NCBI RefSeq assembly: GCF_907163085.1
Contig: NZ_CAJQTX010000004.1
Span: 1 to 64,000, forward strand
Source of the DNA: Candidatus Accumulibacter sp. ACC003
GTDB lineage: Bacteria > Pseudomonadota > Gammaproteobacteria > Burkholderiales > Rhodocyclaceae
Reading direction: 5' to 3'
Length of the DNA: 64,000 nt
The notes beneath the pieces are model-generated. The model was not told where the DNA came from and ran no database searches. It was given only the letters and a program-made list of their open reading frames with translations. Each line of letters opens with the position of its first letter. Positions within the stretch are counted from its first letter, which is position 1. The translations under genes and the position numbers were made by a program. Below, piece after piece: positions 61,401 to 64,000 of the stretch.

Positions 61401-61569
61401 GAGCCTCGACTTCGAAGCTCAGAGCCTTGACTTCGAAGCTCAGAGCCTTGACTTCGAAGCTCAGAGCCTTGACTTCGAAGCTCGGAGCCTTGACTTCGAA
61501 GCTCGGAGCCTTGACTTCGAAGCTCGGAGCCTTGACTTCGAAGCCCGGAGCCTTGACTTCGAAGCCAGG
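61401..61569. repeat. 21-bp tandem repeat array, eight copies
   Basis: The unit GACTTCGAAGCTCAGAGCCTT starts at 61408, 61429 and every 21 bases to 61555. Copies fall in blocks by one or two bases: GCTCAG in the first three, GCTCGG in the next three, GCCCGG once, and a broken last copy ending GCCAGGG. Because 21 is a multiple of three, several frames stay open on both strands, giving heptads such as SLDFEAQ (plus) and FEVKALS (minus). Confidence 0.97.
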
Positions 61570-61659
61570 GTGGATTTGTCCTCTCAGGCAACGCACGGGC
61601 AATCAAGCAGTTAGTTCTTCCCCCTGGACATCTGCGCCGGAAGTCCGTATAAATGGCGC

Positions 61660-62733
61660 ATGGAAAGCGTTCTTGGTGCATTGCGTGTTCGCTTGGTGGG
61701 CAAGAGCGAAGAGGCTCGCTATCGGGAGTTGATGGCAGAGCATCACTACCTGGGCGACCTGGCGAAGATCGGGCACACGCTTTGGTACGTGGCCACCTAC
61801 GGCGAAAAGTGGACGGCCCTGCTGAGTTTCTCTGCGGCGGCCTGGAAATGCGGCGTTCGTGACCGCTGGATCGGCTGGGACTATCGGCATCAGTACGATC
61901 GCTTGGGCCTGGTCGCCAACAACAGTCGCTTTCTGATCCTTCCCGATTGGCATTACCCCAATCTCGGCTCCAAGGTGCTCTCGCTGTGCGAGCGACGGGT
62001 CGCCGAGGATTGGCAGGCGCATTTCGGGAAGCCGCTGTTACTGCTGGAGACCTTTGTGGACCCCTCGCGCTTCCAGGGGACCGTCTATCGCGCCGCGAAC
62101 TGGACGCCTCTGGGGCTGACGCAAGGCTTTCGCCGCACCCGAGAAGGCTACAGCGCCCACCCGACGTCGCCCAAAGTTGTCTTTGTTCGCCCCTTGCAGG
62201 CGGACGCTCGCGGCCAACTTTCCCGCTCGATACTCAACCCCCGCTATCGCACAGGAGCGCCCAGGATGATGCTCACCGCCGAACAGATGCGCACGCTTCC
62301 CGATTTCTTTGCCGGCATCGCCTACCCGCGGCGCGCGCAAGGAAGGCGTCACCCCCTTCCTGCCGTTCTGGCCATCGCCACGGCGGCGGTCTTGTGCGGA
62401 ATGCGGGGCTACAAAGCCATCGCCGGGTGGGCCAAAGACCTCACACCGAAAGCACGCGAGCGTTTCCGCTGTCGTCGCGAGAAGGGCGTTTACCGCGTAC
62501 CCAGCGAGTTCATCATTCGTGACGTCCTGATCCGTGTCGATCCCATGGCGCTCGATCAAGCGTGTCAGCAGTGGAACAAGGCCTATGCTCAAGACGACCC
62601 CAGTCTGGCGGTCGACGGCAAGACCATGCGCAATGCCCATGACGAGCACGGTCAGCAAGCACACATCATGAGCGTGGTCGGGCATCAGACCGGCGTGTGT
62701 CACACCCAAAAAAAGTCGGCACCTTGCCCGTAA
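61660..62733 (+). CDS. DruA(DUF4338)-ISAs1 transposase, N-terminal part, 357 aa
   Basis: Residues 1-200 are a DUF4338 domain, the domain of the Druantia protein DruA (ARYRELMAEHHYLGDLAKIGHTLWYVA, then FLILPDWHYPNLGSKVLSL, LLLLETFVDPSRFQGTVYRAANW). From about 205 the chain continues as the N-terminal half of an ISAs1-family transposase (LPDFFAGIAYPRRAQGRRHPL, FIIRDVLIRVDPMALDQ) with its first catalytic Asp in LAVDGKTMRNAHDEHG near 325. The zero frame ends at 62733 soon after a run of seven A. The rest of the transposase is in the -1 frame, so a frameshift product is likely. DUF4338 is known from insertion-sequence settings, not only defence. Confidence 0.85.
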   Translation: MESVLGALRVRLVGKSEEARYRELMAEHHYLGDLAKIGHTLWYVATYGEKWTALLSFSAAAWKCGVRDRWIGWDYRHQYDRLGLVANNSRFLILPDWHYPNLGSKVLSLCERRVAEDWQAHFGKPLLLLETFVDPSRFQGTVYRAANWTPLGLTQGFRRTREGYSAHPTSPKVVFVRPLQADARGQLSRSILNPRYRTGAPRMMLTAEQMRTLPDFFAGIAYPRRAQGRRHPLPAVLAIATAAVLCGMRGYKAIAGWAKDLTPKARERFRCRREKGVYRVPSEFIIRDVLIRVDPMALDQACQQWNKAYAQDDPSLAVDGKTMRNAHDEHGQQAHIMSVVGHQTGVCHTQKKSAPCP

Positions 62734-63446
62734 ATGGCGGGGACGAGCTCAAGCAGACCAATGAAATCGGGATGTTCATACCCCTGCTCGATGCGATCGA
62801 TATTCAGGGCAAGGACATCACCGCCGACGCGCTACTGACACAGCGCAAGCTGGCGACCTACCTGGTGGAGCGCAAGGCGCACTATCACTTCACGGTCAAA
62901 GGCAATCAGCCAACACTGCAAGCCGATATCGCGCTCCTCTTCCAGGATCGGAAGGGGGCAGACTTCGTGGCGGTTTCGCCACCTGACCATGGTCGGATCG
63001 AGACTCGGCGTATTTGGTGCAGCAATGCCCTCAACGCCTATCTCGACTTCCCGTATGTCGGCCAGGTGTTCTTGATCGAGCGCGAAGTGCTGCACAAGAA
63101 GAGCGGCAAGCGGACGCACGAAATCGCTCTCGGGATCACCAGTCGCCCTCCAGAACAGGCCAGCCCACAGCAAATCCTCGCCATCAATCGCGGCCATTGG
63201 TCGATAGAGAACCGCTGTCACTACGTCATCGACTGGAACTACGACGAGGACCGTAGCCGTATTCGGACTGGTTACGGACCCGAGAACATGTCACGCCTGC
63301 GCCGCTTTGCCGTCGGAATCCTGCACCACTTCTCCGACGGCAAAACCAGCATTTCCGAAAAAATGCGCCACCTCAACCGCAACATCCGATTGGTCTTCGA
63401 CTACCTGCGCATGACCAAAAATTCTACAGGCCACGTATCACCTTGA
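62697..63446 (+). CDS. ISAs1-family transposase, C-terminal part in the -1 frame
   Basis: The open frame of 249 codons begins upstream of the slippery site. After VGTLPVNGGDELKQTNEIGMF it has ITADALLTQRKLATYLVERKAHYHFTVKGNQPTLQ with the second catalytic Asp and HWSIENRCHYVIDWNYDEDRS with the Glu, the ISAs1 signature. The join HTQKK|VGTLPVNGG restores a normal ISAs1 reading, so this is not a separate gene. It is probably made only as a fusion with the upstream part by -1 frameshifting; a one-base sequencing error in the A run would also explain it. Confidence 0.85.
   Translation: MSHPKKVGTLPVNGGDELKQTNEIGMFIPLLDAIDIQGKDITADALLTQRKLATYLVERKAHYHFTVKGNQPTLQADIALLFQDRKGADFVAVSPPDHGRIETRRIWCSNALNAYLDFPYVGQVFLIEREVLHKKSGKRTHEIALGITSRPPEQASPQQILAINRGHWSIENRCHYVIDWNYDEDRSRIRTGYGPENMSRLRRFAVGILHHFSDGKTSISEKMRHLNRNIRLVFDYLRMTKNSTGHVSP
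62709..62715 (+). promoter_or_regulatory. A_AAA_AAG slippery heptamer (-1 frameshift site)
   Basis: In the zero frame the codons are CAA AAA AAG, so the heptamer A_AAA_AAG is in the exact phase used for -1 slippage in dnaX and in IS3-family elements. Slipping one base joins the two transposase halves. Confidence 0.75.
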
Positions 63447-63472
63447 TCCCGGCACGAGAACAAATTTACCGT

Positions 63473-63799
63473 GACTTCGAAGCTCAGAGCCTTGACTTCG
63501 AAGCTCAGAGCCTTGACTTCGAAGCTCAGAGCCTTGACTTCGAAGCTCAGAGCCTTGACTTCGAAGCTCGGAGCCTTGACTTCGAAGCTCGGAGCCTTGA
63601 CTTCGAAGCTCGGAGCCTTGACTTCGAAGCTCGGAGCCTTGACTTCGAAGCCCGGAGCCTTGACTTCGAAGCTCAGAGCCTTGACTTCGAAGCTCAGAGC
63701 CTTGACTTCGAAGCTCAGAGCCTTGACTTCGAAGCTCAGAGCCTTGACTTCGAAGCTCAGAGCCTTGACTTCGAAGCTCAGAGCCTTGACTTCGAAGCC
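63473..63799. repeat. 21-bp tandem repeat array, sixteen copies
   Basis: The same unit and orientation as the array at 61401: GACTTCGAAG starts every 21 bases from 63473 to 63788. Order by variant: GCTCAG x4, GCTCGG x4, GCCCGG x1, GCTCAG x6, then a last copy ending GCCAGCG. It begins 27 bases after the transposase stop. The block order repeats that of the first array with more copies. Confidence 0.97.
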
Positions 63800-64000
63800 A
63801 GCGCTGAAGCATGACTGCGCCAGCCCAGTACTGGCAAGGCGTTGCGGTGGGCAGGCAAAAAAGGTTTCGCACAAGGGAGCTAGACAGCCGGGGGGACTTC
63901 TGGCAGGATAGGTGGAGGGTCATTGGTCCACGTTTCAGCCGGAGGTATCGTGGTGGTTGCAACGAGCGAAGGGGAGTGGGTGCACTGCGGTCGCGTATTC
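63800..64000. other. window end, no gene seen
   Basis: About 200 bases after the repeat array with no convincing frame or signal; a gene may start beyond the edge. Confidence 0.5.

Noticed and set aside
61660-62733. A Druantia defence operon
   Set aside because: Only the DruA-like domain is present and it is fused to a transposase; no DruE-type helicase or other Druantia gene is in the window.
61401-63799. Possible CRISPR arrays
   Set aside because: The 21-bp units are contiguous with no spacers, and no cas genes are present.

Overview
The window looks like a chromosomal segment of a GC-rich betaproteobacterium, most likely in the Rhodocyclales (Accumulibacter/Dechloromonas-like). The evidence is the gene order yceD-rpmF-plsX-fabHDG-acpP-fabF, nadB opposite ygfX/rpoE, lepA-lepB-rnc-era-recO-pdxJ-acpS-nagZ, an Arg32-type EF-P beside its rhamnosyltransferase EarP, and a nifHDK cluster of proteobacterial type. 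The genus is an inference from family knowledge; no search was run.

Layout. 1-7.2 kb: recognisable genes (an ArsJ-associated GAPDH, arsJ, a short-chain dehydrogenase and, on the minus strand, eno) are broken by a frame change every few tens of bases. Because every gene is hit equally, uncorrected long-read sequence at a contig edge is more likely than decay. 7.9-14 kb: an atypical pyruvate kinase, a complete IS630-type element with TA target duplication, and rne. 14.4-25.6 kb: rluC, a Gph-like phosphatase, a Rieske protein, sppA, an RsmI-like methylase, maf/yceF, and the phospholipid/fatty-acid operon. 25.6-30.3 kb: nadB and a sigma-E locus (rpoE-rseC-degP) with no recognisable rseA or rseB. 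30.3-42.6 kb: housekeeping genes ending in pgsA and two tRNA genes (Gly, Cys). 42.6-48 kb: an IS4-like remnant, then a two-gene module of a triple-TIR protein and a membrane-anchored STAND ATPase.

47.7-55.6 kb: nifH-nifD-nifK-nifT-ferredoxin-nifY-DUF6129-unknown on the minus strand, with a sigma-54 promoter and a NifA activator site upstream of nifH. draT, the regulator that ADP-ribosylates NifH, is divergent. The NifA site lies within the draT reading frame.

55.8-64 kb: an accessory region. It holds a small membrane protein, two exported tail-collar-domain proteins, a palindromic interspersed repeat, a tightly packed AAA ATPase-PIN nuclease-RNA ligase operon (the best candidate for an undescribed defence or RNA-damage system), and a DruA(DUF4338)-ISAs1 transposase split at a canonical A_AAA_AAG slippery site. 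Two arrays of the same 21-bp tandem repeat flank the transposase.
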